Positions 8,915-17,515 of a stretch of 34,629 bases of DNA are shown piece after piece. Positions within the stretch are counted from its first letter, which is position 1; every line of letters starts with the position of its first letter. The position numbers were made by a program, and so were the translations under genes. Origin of the DNA: Bacteroidaceae bacterium (GTDB lineage Bacteria > Bacteroidota > Bacteroidia > Bacteroidales > Bacteroidaceae); the NCBI GenBank assembly GCA_011959205.1, contig BLLV01000197.1, positions 1 to 34,629 of the forward strand, in the 5' to 3' direction. Below the pieces are notes generated by a model. It was not told where the DNA came from, made no database searches, and was given only the letters and a program-made list of their open reading frames with translations.

Positions 8915-10354
8915 ATGAAAAAGATATTTTATATTTTACTATTGTTTTTATCAATATCCATTTGGGGAAAGGCACAGACAAGAAGAACTTCTATTCCCTT
9001 ACAACATGGAGCACATAGAATAGGTAATCGTACAGATGCAGACATGGAGCGTTGGCGTCAACACGGATTGGGACAATTTATACATTGGGGCGTATATGCC
9101 ATTCCTGGTGGATTTTGGGAGGGTAAATGTTATCCGGGAGCTGCCGAATGGATACGGTCATGGAAAGAAATGCCTAAGGATGCATACGATAATCTGTACA
9201 AACAGTTTAATCCCACTTCTTTTGATGCAAAGGCATGGGCGAAACAGGCAAAGCAGATGGGGGCGAATTATGTGATATTCACTACTAAGCATCATGACGG
9301 TTTTTGCTTGTGGCCCAGTAAATATACGAATTATACCATTGCTCATACTCCTTATAAAAAAGATGTGGTGAAACAAATAGTAGATGCGTATACCAATGAA
9401 GGTATTGATGTGCATCTTTATTTCTCCATCATTGATTGGAATCATAAGGGTTATCGTTCGGCTGCTCCTAAGACTCGTCAGGACAGCATTGCGTATGAAT
9501 CGTTCAAAGAGTTTACCCGAAACCAATTGATAGAGTTGCTGACTGCTTATCCTGCTATCAAAGGATTATGGTTTGATGGCAGTTGGGATAAAGCTTGGAT
9601 AAATGAGGCTGCTTGGGTAGATGCCTTAGGGCTTGAACTGAGAAAACTGCATCCGGGACTTATTATCGGTAGCCGATTTCGTGCTGATGAAAACGGGAAA
9701 CGTCATTATGACTCCAATGGAGATTTAATTGATGATTATGACCAGACTTGGGAAAGGGATTTGCCCAATTCCATAGAAGATTTGAATGGAAGTGATTGGG
9801 ATTGTGTGATGACGATACCCGAGAATCAATGGGGATATCATTCCGAATGGAGAGGATATGTAAAAACATCTTATGATTTATTGGAGATGTTGGTGAAAGC
9901 GGTTTCTTTGAATGGGAATTTTGTACTTAATTTTGGTCCTGATGGTAAAGGAAATATTCGTCCGGAAGAAACCAGGCTTGCCAAAGAAATAGGTGACTGG
10001 ATGAAAATAAATAGTGAGGCTGTTTATGGGGTTTCTCATTCGAAAGTGCAGAAACAGGATTGGGGATATTTTACGCAAAAGGGCAATAAATTATATATGT
10101 GTGTGTTCAACAGGCCACTGAATGACTTGTTGAAAATAGAAATACCCAAGGGAGGTATAAAACCCGTGAAGGCGTATTTGCTGGAAGATGGTCAGAAAGT
10201 GGAAATCCATAATGCAGGAAAAAACAAGCGGAACAGCTCCTTGTTTCAGATAGCCATTCCTGATTCGTATAAAGCGGTCCGTCCTTTTGTTATCGTTCTC
10301 GAAACACAAAAAAATGTGAAAGAGGAAGGCGAATATCAGCAGGCTAAGATCTGA
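8915..10354 (+). CDS. GH29 alpha-L-fucosidase, secreted
   Basis: This 479-residue protein has a signal peptide (MKKIFYILLLFLSISIWGKA, then Q). The alpha-L-fucosidase catalytic domain follows: a HGLGQFIHWGVYA motif at the start of the barrel, YVIFTTKHHDGFCLWPS, and KGLWFDGSW with the predicted nucleophile Asp221. A short beta-domain occupies the last ~90 residues. GH29 enzymes release terminal alpha-linked L-fucose; the linkage preference is not readable here. It is the last gene of the GH105-GH2-GH29 group, 74 bases after GH2, with a palindromic repeat in the gap. No clear intrinsic terminator follows before metA. The predicted location is periplasmic or outer membrane. Confidence 0.93.
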   Translation: MKKIFYILLLFLSISIWGKAQTRRTSIPLQHGAHRIGNRTDADMERWRQHGLGQFIHWGVYAIPGGFWEGKCYPGAAEWIRSWKEMPKDAYDNLYKQFNPTSFDAKAWAKQAKQMGANYVIFTTKHHDGFCLWPSKYTNYTIAHTPYKKDVVKQIVDAYTNEGIDVHLYFSIIDWNHKGYRSAAPKTRQDSIAYESFKEFTRNQLIELLTAYPAIKGLWFDGSWDKAWINEAAWVDALGLELRKLHPGLIIGSRFRADENGKRHYDSNGDLIDDYDQTWERDLPNSIEDLNGSDWDCVMTIPENQWGYHSEWRGYVKTSYDLLEMLVKAVSLNGNFVLNFGPDGKGNIRPEETRLAKEIGDWMKINSEAVYGVSHSKVQKQDWGYFTQKGNKLYMCVFNRPLNDLLKIEIPKGGIKPVKAYLLEDGQKVEIHNAGKNKRNSSLFQIAIPDSYKAVRPFVIVLETQKNVKEEGEYQQAKI

Positions 10355-10414
10355 TTGTTCTCATTTAATTTGTTTCAAAAGGTAGTTTAGTAAGGAGATT
10401 TGGCGGGATTTTTT

Positions 10415-10422
10415 TAATTTTG
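10415..10422 (+). promoter_or_regulatory. -7 promoter element (TAATTTTG) for the metA operon
   Basis: TAATTTTG matches TAnnTTTG and lies 28 bases before the metA ATG at 10451. The short leader leaves no room for a SAM riboswitch, so methionine control of this operon, if any, must act differently. Confidence 0.6.
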
Positions 10423-10450
10423 CACTTGCAACTAATTAACAGATAAGAAA

Positions 10451-11368
10451 ATGCCGTTAAATTTACCTGATAAACTACCTGCTATTGAATTGTTGAAGGA
10501 AGAAAATATCTTCGTTATAGATAATTCTCGTGCCAGTACACAGGACATTCGTCCGTTGAAAATTGTCATATTAAACTTGATGCCGTTGAAAATAACAACG
10601 GAAACTGATTTGGTGCGTTTGCTTTCCAACACTCCCTTGCAGTTGGAAATATCATTTATGAAGTTGAAAAGCCATACATCAAAGAATACACCGGTGGAAC
10701 ACATGCAAGCATTCTACTGTGACTTCGACTTGATGCGTGACGAGAAGTATGACGGAATGATTATTACAGGGGCTCCGGTAGAGCAGATGCCATACGAGGA
10801 TGTGAATTATTGGGATGAGATTACTACTATTTTTGATTGGGCACGTACTCATGTTACTTCAACTCTTTATATTTGTTGGGCAGCTCAAGCCGGGCTTTAT
10901 CATTTCTATGGAGTTCCCAAATATCCGCTGAAACAAAAAATGTTTGGTATTTTCCGCCATCATATCAATGTACAGGGATTGCCCATATTCCGTGGTTTTG
11001 ATGATGAGTTTTTTGTACCACATAGCCGTCATACCGAAATACACCGTGAGGATATTCTGAAAGTAAAAGAGTTGGCTTTGATAGCTGAGTCTGATGAGTC
11101 TGGGGTTTATATGGCTATGGCTCGTAATGGGCGTGAATTCTTTATTACCGGGCATTCGGAGTATTCTCCTTATACGCTTGATACGGAATATAAGCGGGAT
11201 TTTGGGAAAGGGTTGCCTATTGAAATGCCTGTAAATTATTATAAGGACGATAATCCGGATAATGCCCCGGTGGTGCGTTGGCGCGGACATGCCAACTTGT
11301 TGTTTTCCAACTGGCTGAACTATTATGTATATCAGGAAACCCCGTTCGATATAAACGAGATACGATGA
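10451..11368 (+). CDS. metA: Homoserine O-acyltransferase MetA, predicted acetyl-CoA-using
   Basis: This 305-residue protein is the usual length for the MetA family. The glutamine-amidotransferase-like fold shows the nucleophile Cys142 in YICWAAQAG and His235 and Glu237 in [12 protein letters not shown]. The residue that sets acyl donor choice in this family is position 111. Here it is Glu111 in [10 protein letters not shown], which family studies (for example Bacillus cereus MetA) associate with acetyl-CoA; enterobacterial succinyltransferases carry Gly. The product is therefore probably O-acetylhomoserine, the first committed step of methionine synthesis from homoserine, and the name 'succinyltransferase' would be misleading. 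The stop overlaps the next start (ATGA at 11365-11368), so it is translationally coupled to the U32 gene. Confidence 0.95.
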   Translation: MPLNLPDKLPAIELLKEENIFVIDNSRASTQDIRPLKIVILNLMPLKITTETDLVRLLSNTPLQLEISFMKLKSHTSKNTPVEHMQAFYCDFDLMRDEKYDGMIITGAPVEQMPYEDVNYWDEITTIFDWARTHVTSTLYICWAAQAGLYHFYGVPKYPLKQKMFGIFRHHINVQGLPIFRGFDDEFFVPHSRHTEIHREDILKVKELALIAESDESGVYMAMARNGREFFITGHSEYSPYTLDTEYKRDFGKGLPIEMPVNYYKDDNPDNAPVVRWRGHANLLFSNWLNYYVYQETPFDINEIR

Positions 11369-13194
11369 TCAGACAACGGAAAATAGAATTATTGGCTCCT
11401 GCTAAAAATCTGGAGTGTGGTATTGCAGCTGTTGATCACGGTGCTGATGCCATTTATATGGGGGCTCCCCGTTTCGGAGCACGTGCGGCTGCGGGGAATT
11501 CATTGGAGGATATCGCTGAGTTGGTGCGGTACGCTCATGTATATAATGTCCGTATCTATGTGACGGTGAATACAATTCTGAAGGATGAGGAACTGAAAGA
11601 TACGGAAAAAATGATCTGGGATTTATACCGTGCCGGAGTGGATGCTTTGATAGTGCAGGATATGGGATTGTTGGAATTGAATCTGCCCCCTATACCGTTA
11701 CATGCCAGCACGCAGATGGATAATCGTACTCCTCAAAAAGTGAAGTTTCTGGCTGAGGCAGGTTTCCGTCAGGTGGTATTGGCTCGTGAACTTTCTCTTG
11801 TTGAAATAGGAAATATTCATCATGCTTGTCCTGATGTGCCTTTGGAGGTATTTGTACATGGTGCTTTGTGTGTAAGTTATAGCGGACAGTGTTATGTCAG
11901 TCAGGCTTGTTTCGGGCGTAGTGCCAACCGGGGGGAATGTGCTCAGTTCTGTCGCCTTGCTTTTGATATGGAAGATGCGGATGGTAAATCCATAGTAAGG
12001 AATAAGCATTTGTTGTCTCTGAAAGATTTGAATCAGAGCGAAGAGTTGGAGCAATTGTTGGATGCCGGAGCTTCTTCCCTGAAAATAGAGGGACGTTTGA
12101 AGGATGCATCTTACGTTAAAAATGTAACAGCCTATTATCGTCAGAAGCTGGATACTGTTTTCAAACGTCGTAAGGAGTATATCCGCGCTTCATCGGGAAA
12201 AGTGAAATTAGCATTTAAACCTCAATTGGATAAGAGTTTCAGCCGTGGCTTTACTAATTATTTTCTTTTTGACAGGAATAAGGATGTTTTTTCTTTCGAT
12301 ACCCCCAAGTCTTTGGGCGAGGAGATGGGGACAGTGAAGGAAATTCGTGGCAATTATCTAACTGTAGCCGGAGTCAAGTCTTTTAATAATGGAGATGGCG
12401 TCTGTTTTTTGGATGAGACCGGTAAGTTGCAAGGATTCCGCATAAACCGGGTGGAGAATAATAAATTATTTCCTCAGGAGATGCCTCGGATAAAGCCTCG
12501 TACGCTACTTTATCGTAATTTCGATCAGGAATTTGAGAGATTGATGTCGCGTAAATCAGCCGAAAGGAAAATTGCGGTCATCTTAAAATTGGCTGAGAAT
12601 AATTTCGGCTTTACCTTGACCCTGACCGATGAGGATGGCAACAGTGCCAGTGTAGTGCTGGAAAGGGAGAAGGAACGTGCCCGTACTCCGCAGGAAGACA
12701 ACCTGCGCACACAACTTGGTAAGTTGGGAAATACCCCTTTTGAGGCATTGGATATAGTGATTGACTGGTCGGACAATTGGTTTATTCCGGCTTCTATGCT
12801 TGCCGAACTTCGTCGTAAGGGAATAGAGAAGCTGTTGGAAGTGCGGCGCATTAACTATCGGCGGGAAATTTGCAAGTTGCCCCAAACGCATCATGCTTAT
12901 CCTGTGAATGAATTGAGTTATCTGGGAAATGTGATGAATGCTGATGCTGTTTCATTCTATAGGAATCATGGCGTGCAGCGTATTGCTCCGGCTTATGAAA
13001 AGGTTCCGGCAGAAGATGCTGTGCTGATGTTTTGCAAGCATTGTCTGCGTTATAGCATGGGATGGTGTCCCACTTGGCATAGAGTGCGTTCTCCTTATAA
13101 GGAACCTTATTATCTGGTCAGTTCGGATGGCAGGCGTTTCCGTTTAGAGTTTGATTGTAAGAGTTGTCAGATGAAAGTCTATGCTGAAAAGTAA
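11365..13194 (+). CDS. U32 family protein, RlhA (YdcP)-like, probable RNA hydroxylation factor
   Basis: The start is taken at 11365 ([16 protein letters not shown]), where the ATG overlaps the metA stop as ATGA. An open frame extends further upstream but runs inside metA. The protein has 609 residues. The U32 signature is clear around residues 167-196: [16 protein letters not shown], then [14 protein letters not shown]3656-like middle region and a Cys-rich C-terminus ([13 protein letters not shown], then CKSC near the end) suggest a metal cluster. Proteins of this length and layout resemble E. coli RlhA, which is needed for 23S rRNA C2501 hydroxylation; the shorter TrhP acts on tRNA. The old label is 'collagenase-like peptidase'. 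The exact RNA target here is inference. Confidence 0.85.
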   Translation: MIRQRKIELLAPAKNLECGIAAVDHGADAIYMGAPRFGARAAAGNSLEDIAELVRYAHVYNVRIYVTVNTILKDEELKDTEKMIWDLYRAGVDALIVQDMGLLELNLPPIPLHASTQMDNRTPQKVKFLAEAGFRQVVLARELSLVEIGNIHHACPDVPLEVFVHGALCVSYSGQCYVSQACFGRSANRGECAQFCRLAFDMEDADGKSIVRNKHLLSLKDLNQSEELEQLLDAGASSLKIEGRLKDASYVKNVTAYYRQKLDTVFKRRKEYIRASSGKVKLAFKPQLDKSFSRGFTNYFLFDRNKDVFSFDTPKSLGEEMGTVKEIRGNYLTVAGVKSFNNGDGVCFLDETGKLQGFRINRVENNKLFPQEMPRIKPRTLLYRNFDQEFERLMSRKSAERKIAVILKLAENNFGFTLTLTDEDGNSASVVLEREKERARTPQEDNLRTQLGKLGNTPFEALDIVIDWSDNWFIPASMLAELRRKGIEKLLEVRRINYRREICKLPQTHHAYPVNELSYLGNVMNADAVSFYRNHGVQRIAPAYEKVPAEDAVLMFCKHCLRYSMGWCPTWHRVRSPYKEPYYLVSSDGRRFRLEFDCKSCQMKVYAEK

Positions 13195-14143
13195 GTACAT
13201 CGGATTACTATTTGGGGTATTGGCTGTTTTGATGGCTTGCCAATATCCTTCGCCTGTTACTCCGAGTGAGGATATGCCGCAAAAGACAAGGGATTCTGTC
13301 AATTATTTGATGGAACGGCATTATACATTAAACAGTAATTTTGAGGTTACTTCAGATTCGCTTATGTTACAGCAACTACCGTTGGTTGATGTGCTTCCTG
13401 TTTTTAAAGGGGAACGGCTGGTGGTAGCGGAATTTATGGTACAACCTGCTGATAGTGTGGATTCCGTATGGGTGAAGGTAGCTCGAGACCAGGAAACAAT
13501 GGGATGGGTACATGAAAAGGAATTGTTGGAGAAAGTGGTCCCTGTGGATTCAGTGTCACAGTTTATTCATTTTTTCAGTAATTCTCATACCATCGCTTTC
13601 TTTGTCATATTAGGCTTTTTCGGTATTTGGTATATTCATAGGGCTATTCGTCGCCAGAAGCTGCAACTAATCTGGTTGAATGATATTGATAGCGTATTTC
13701 CTACAGTTCTTTCTTGGTTGGTAGCTACCGCAGCTACGCTTTATGCCAGTATTCAGCATTTTGTTCCGGTAACTTGGGAGCAGTTTTATTATAATCCTTC
13801 TTTGAATCCTTTTAGCTTGCCTTTTATTCTTTCTCTTTTCATGTTTAATATTTGGGGAATTATTCTTGTGGGGTTGGCTACTTTGGATGATTTATTTCAT
13901 CAGACACACATTGAAGCTGCATGTTTTTATTTGTTGGGATTGATGTCCTGCTGTATCTTTTTATATTTGTTTTTTACATTTACTACGTACTACTATTTGG
14001 GATATCCATGTTTATTGATATATACTATATGGTCATTTAATCGTATAAAGCATGCTTCTCGATATAAATTTAGTTGTGGAAATTGCGGGGCGAAGATGAA
14101 GAATAAAGGAGTGTGTCGTCATTGCGGTGCTGTCAATGAATAA
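13181..14143 (+). CDS. Unrecognised lipoprotein with several membrane helices and C-terminal zinc ribbon
   Basis: I do not recognise a named family for this 320-residue protein. It starts 14 bases inside the U32 gene, in another frame, so it is likely co-translated with it. The N-terminus has a lipobox ending LMAC (Cys20). Residues about 30-125 form a soluble region resembling an SH3-like fold, ending in a MGWVHEKELLEKVVPVD segment. Four to five hydrophobic helices follow, from about residue 128 to 285. The last 22 residues hold a zinc ribbon, with Cys299, Cys302, Cys312 and Cys315 as two CxxC pairs. A lipidated N-terminus, a polytopic middle and a terminal zinc ribbon in one small protein is an unusual order. 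It may serve envelope sensing, but no function can be assigned. Confidence 0.8.
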   Translation: MLKSKYIGLLFGVLAVLMACQYPSPVTPSEDMPQKTRDSVNYLMERHYTLNSNFEVTSDSLMLQQLPLVDVLPVFKGERLVVAEFMVQPADSVDSVWVKVARDQETMGWVHEKELLEKVVPVDSVSQFIHFFSNSHTIAFFVILGFFGIWYIHRAIRRQKLQLIWLNDIDSVFPTVLSWLVATAATLYASIQHFVPVTWEQFYYNPSLNPFSLPFILSLFMFNIWGIILVGLATLDDLFHQTHIEAACFYLLGLMSCCIFLYLFFTFTTYYYLGYPCLLIYTIWSFNRIKHASRYKFSCGNCGAKMKNKGVCRHCGAVNE

Positions 14144-14193
14144 TTTTATTGTCAGCTTCCTTTGACACCCTCCTTTTATTTTTTCAAGAATGA

Positions 14194-16617
14194 TTAGAAG
14201 TGATAACGTATATCCACACCCAGTTGTAAAGGTCTGCTTTTTTGTTCGAATCCTCTATGCATGGTTTCAAAATAGAAAGTTGTATAATCTTTGTTGGTTA
14301 AATTGCGTCCCCATATATCTATCTGTAAGCTTTCTGTTTGCAGAGAAATACGTCCGTTCAGTGTTCCATAGAAACTTTGTGAGGCATTGTTCTTTTCAGT
14401 CCAATAAATTTTCCCTGCCCCGGTATAGTTCATGCCTAAAGTGAGGCTTTGCACCCAATTGCTTTTGCCAAAAAGGAAACTGTAGTTTGCTCCTGCATTC
14501 AGGGTATGGCGGGGCACAAATGGTACATAGTTCCCACTATAATCAATTTGCGCTTCTGATGAGGTAGTACCCCCGTCATATTTCTTGAATGTGGAGTGAG
14601 TATATCCGTAACTGGCATTCATATTCAGGTTTTTGTTGATAGATGCCAGAAAACTGGCTTCTACTCCATAACTTTCGCTACTGCCGGCATTGACCATCAT
14701 TCGCCCCAAACCGCTATTGACGAATTTGGCGATTTGTTGGTCTCGAGTATCCATGTAGAATGCGGCAAAGTCGGCTTTCAGTTTGCCGTTGAATAAGTTG
14801 AGATGTGATCCCACTTCGTAGTTCCAGCTATATTCGGGCTTGTAGACAGTTGTTTCTTGTACGTTCAATTCTTTTCCATAATTGGGCATGTGTTGCTTGA
14901 TCATTCCTTCTATCATACCTTTCATGGATTCCGGTGTCTTGTTCAGTATAGCTTCAATCATTTTTTGTTGCATGTCACTTTGTATCAGTTCTGAAAACAT
15001 CTGTACGTTATAACCTCCGGAACGATAACCTCTGGTAATGCTTGCATACACATTATTTGCAGAATTAAAATCATACTTAAAAGCCAGTTTGGGAAGTAGC
15101 TGCATATAGTCGTTCTTTTCTTTTCCTTTCAATAGCGGCATGGCATTTAAATTCTTAAATGGAATGTTAAGAGAAGGAGTTGTCATCTTGAGAAAGAAAT
15201 CAAAGCCAATATTGCTGTCCGAGAAATAATCCATAGACATTTTTTCATATTCCAAACGTAAGCCGGCTGTCACTGAAAGCCCTTTTACAAACAGGTCGTT
15301 GAATGTGGATTGGTGGTACAGTGCGGTGCTGAATACCGGTGTGTCAAAACTTCCACCTACGCGGATATGATTGTTCAGGACGTTCAGACTCATTTCCGGG
15401 GCACGGGGATTGTCTGAATGAATTTTCTTGAAAATATTGTTGACATTCCCTTCAATCATATCGGTTACTCCGTCCTCCATGAAGTTTACCGGACCGGTGG
15501 TATGCAGCCATTGATAAAAACCGCTGACTCCCGTAACCCATTGCCAACGTTTGCTGTTTTTGCTTTTAAAAGTAATTTCTTCACTGATGGTATTCAGGCG
15601 TTGTTTCTGTTCAATGGTATAAATGCTGGCAGGCAGGAAGTCCTGATCCATAAACATACGGTCATTTAAATTCTGAAATCCTGTAACGGCGCTTAAGATA
15701 AACTTTTGTGCTTGGTATTCAATATTCAAACCGGTATTGAACAGTCCGCGTCGATAAGTACAGTCCTGATCGTATGAGATCTTCCCTATGTAGTTTTTAT
15801 ATTTTTCATTCTCTTTGTCGTATCCGTCTATAGCTCCTATATAGTAATAAGGGTATCCTCCTTCGTCACTATAATCATAGCCTATGGTAAAGTCTAGTTT
15901 TAAGTTTTCTGAAGGCAGCCAGATGGCATGTATTCGTCCCCCTCCCGCTTCCATTTCATCTACTTTTTTCCCATTGAGAGAATTGCGGAAGAATCCGTCT
16001 GATCCCTCATAATAACCACCGGCGGAGAAAGCGAAACGGTCACTCCAACGGTGGTAATGGGTCAATGAAGCACTGCGGTAGTTACTTTTTGTTCCATAAC
16101 TCAGTTTTACGTCTGTTCCCTGATAGGAGAATGGAGAGCGGGTATGTACTTTGATTAATCCCCCCATGGTATTGCGTCCGTACAAGGTTCCTTGTGGACC
16201 GCGAAGGATATCAATGCGTTCTATGTCATAGAAATTGAAGTCAAATGCCGATTTGTCAATGTAAGGGATATTGTCCACATACAGACCTACCGCAGGAGTG
16301 TTTATACGCGAGCCGATTCCCCGGATATAAATAGCAGAGGTGAGTCTTGAGCCATAGTCGGGCATAAAGAAATTGGGTACCAGTGAACTCACGTTCTTTA
16401 AAGAATTGATTTGGTTTGCTTGCATGTCTTTTTGGGAGAGCAAAGATACGGCTGCAGGGAGTGCTCTTAATTTTCCAGTTTCTTTGGGGGATGCGATAAC
16501 CACCACCTCTTCTATATCAATGACTTTTGTTGTGTCTTTAGGCAGCGTATTGATATCTTCTGCAAAAGCTGCTGTGGCAAGCAGACAGGATGTAATGAAT
16601 AAAATGTTTTTTTTCAT
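14194..16617 (-). CDS. TonB-dependent outer-membrane receptor
   Basis: This 807-residue protein has a signal peptide (MKKNILFITSCLLATAAFA), a probable TonB box near IEEVVVIAS, a plug domain at about 45-165 (IYIRGIGSR, then VDNIPYIDK, ILRGPQGTLYGRNTMGG), and a long 22-strand beta-barrel ending in YHF, the aromatic end usual for outer-membrane barrels. The N-terminal carboxypeptidase-like domain of SusC proteins is absent and no susD is adjacent. It is therefore more like siderophore, cofactor or metal-complex receptors than glycan transporters. The substrate is unknown. It has its own promoter (-7 at 16739-16746), and the gene upstream on the same strand is a LuxR-type regulator that may control it. 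It converges on the zinc-ribbon gene. Confidence 0.92.
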   Translation of the reverse strand: MKKNILFITSCLLATAAFAEDINTLPKDTTKVIDIEEVVVIASPKETGKLRALPAAVSLLSQKDMQANQINSLKNVSSLVPNFFMPDYGSRLTSAIYIRGIGSRINTPAVGLYVDNIPYIDKSAFDFNFYDIERIDILRGPQGTLYGRNTMGGLIKVHTRSPFSYQGTDVKLSYGTKSNYRSASLTHYHRWSDRFAFSAGGYYEGSDGFFRNSLNGKKVDEMEAGGGRIHAIWLPSENLKLDFTIGYDYSDEGGYPYYYIGAIDGYDKENEKYKNYIGKISYDQDCTYRRGLFNTGLNIEYQAQKFILSAVTGFQNLNDRMFMDQDFLPASIYTIEQKQRLNTISEEITFKSKNSKRWQWVTGVSGFYQWLHTTGPVNFMEDGVTDMIEGNVNNIFKKIHSDNPRAPEMSLNVLNNHIRVGGSFDTPVFSTALYHQSTFNDLFVKGLSVTAGLRLEYEKMSMDYFSDSNIGFDFFLKMTTPSLNIPFKNLNAMPLLKGKEKNDYMQLLPKLAFKYDFNSANNVYASITRGYRSGGYNVQMFSELIQSDMQQKMIEAILNKTPESMKGMIEGMIKQHMPNYGKELNVQETTVYKPEYSWNYEVGSHLNLFNGKLKADFAAFYMDTRDQQIAKFVNSGLGRMMVNAGSSESYGVEASFLASINKNLNMNASYGYTHSTFKKYDGGTTSSEAQIDYSGNYVPFVPRHTLNAGANYSFLFGKSNWVQSLTLGMNYTGAGKIYWTEKNNASQSFYGTLNGRISLQTESLQIDIWGRNLTNKDYTTFYFETMHRGFEQKSRPLQLGVDIRYHF

Positions 16618-16738
16618 ATTTGTTGTTTGGCTTTATTTTATACCCCATAGATTACCAAGGAACGTTACAAATTTCTGTCGAGCGGACAATTTATATATTC
16701 CACTTTGTATAATCCATGATGGAGAATGATTCCGGCTG

Positions 16739-16769
16739 CAAAGTAACGTTAAACCTAGTATGTGTGCAA
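16739..16769 (-). promoter_or_regulatory. Promoter of the TonB-dependent receptor gene
   Basis: On the reverse strand, TTACTTTG (16739-16746) approximates TAnnTTTG with one mismatch. A TTG (16767-16769) lies exactly 20 bases upstream, the expected -33 spacing. Transcription would start near 16733 and give a leader of about 115 bases before the ATG at 16617. I see no strong riboswitch-like fold in that leader. Confidence 0.6.
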
Positions 16770-16787
16770 TCCTAATAAATGAGGATT

Positions 16788-17381
16788 TTATATTCTGTCT
16801 GCCTCAATGTAGCCATTCATTACAGCATAGACGGTAAGACCGGAAACAGACTTGATGCCTAGTTTTTCAGTAATGTTCTTTCGGTGGGAGATTACAGTGG
16901 TAAGGCTGATATTCAGTTTGTCGGCTATCTCTTTATTAATGAGTCCTTTGGTGATAAGTATCAGAACTTCTATTTCCCGGACAGACAATTCATGTTCCAT
17001 CTTTTCAAGCTGGGCAGGCTTTCCTGCTGTTTGCTTTCTTGCTTGATGTCCGTATTGGCGCAATTGATGGATGTCTTTTATCAAGGAAATTTCATCTTGG
17101 TAGATATTCAGCTTGGGAACACCGGATAGCTGGGGTTGGTTGTCACCTCCTGCTAATACAATGGTTTTCGGTTTGCGAAGCAAAAAGAAGGAAGTGTGTT
17201 CAAAATAGATTTGTGCGGAGATAAAATAATGGGCATACATGTCCGGGGTGTCATCGGTCAATTCACCAAAAGAGTGGAATACACGGATGGTAGCCATTGG
17301 AATGATATTTTCCAATATGTTTTTTAACCCCAGACAAGTAAGGATATTCGGATCTACTATGGCTATCTCAGGATGATGCAT
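16788..17381 (-). CDS. LuxR/NarL-type regulator with a degenerate receiver domain
   Basis: The start is taken at 17381 (MHHPEIAIVDPN), 197 residues. A perfect -7 element lies at 17398-17405, inside the longer open frame, which makes the upstream ATG at 17432 unlikely. The C-terminal ~65 residues are a clear LuxR HTH (LSVREIEVLILITKGLINKE, then NISLTTVISHRKNI). The N-terminal domain has receiver-like length and one acidic residue at strand 1 (Asp10). The strand-3 phosphoacceptor position reads FISAQI with no Asp, and the Thr/Ser and Lys switch positions also look replaced. It is probably a pseudo-receiver that does not take phosphate in the usual way. It lies immediately upstream of the TonB-dependent receptor, in the same orientation, which suggests local control. 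Confidence 0.85.
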   Translation of the reverse strand: MHHPEIAIVDPNILTCLGLKNILENIIPMATIRVFHSFGELTDDTPDMYAHYFISAQIYFEHTSFFLLRKPKTIVLAGGDNQPQLSGVPKLNIYQDEISLIKDIHQLRQYGHQARKQTAGKPAQLEKMEHELSVREIEVLILITKGLINKEIADKLNISLTTVISHRKNITEKLGIKSVSGLTVYAVMNGYIEADRI

Positions 17382-17397
17382 GATGTTTTCTTTGGCG

Positions 17398-17405
17398 CAA
17401 AGATA
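17398..17405 (-). promoter_or_regulatory. -7 promoter element (TATCTTTG) of the LuxR-type gene
   Basis: The reverse strand reads TATCTTTG, a perfect TAnnTTTG match. Transcription would begin near 17392, only about 11 bases before the chosen ATG at 17381. The site decides the start codon, since the ATG at 17432 would be upstream of the transcript. Confidence 0.6.
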
Positions 17406-17515
17406 CATATCTTTTATAAAAAATAGATTCATATAGACGAAGAAATCTTTTTGGAGGCAACTAAGTTTCTCACTTGTTTGTTGTTATGGTATATGAAATT
17501 TAAAACCTTAACCGT

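Noticed and set aside
10355-10450. Terminator or riboswitch between the GH29 gene and metA
   Set aside because: No hairpin with a T-run and no conserved riboswitch-like fold is visible; only the -7 element is supported.
14144-14193. Bidirectional terminator between the convergent zinc-ribbon and receptor genes
   Set aside because: The only pairing, TGTCA with TGACA, is a 5-bp stem; the T-rich run follows at a distance, so it is too weak to list.
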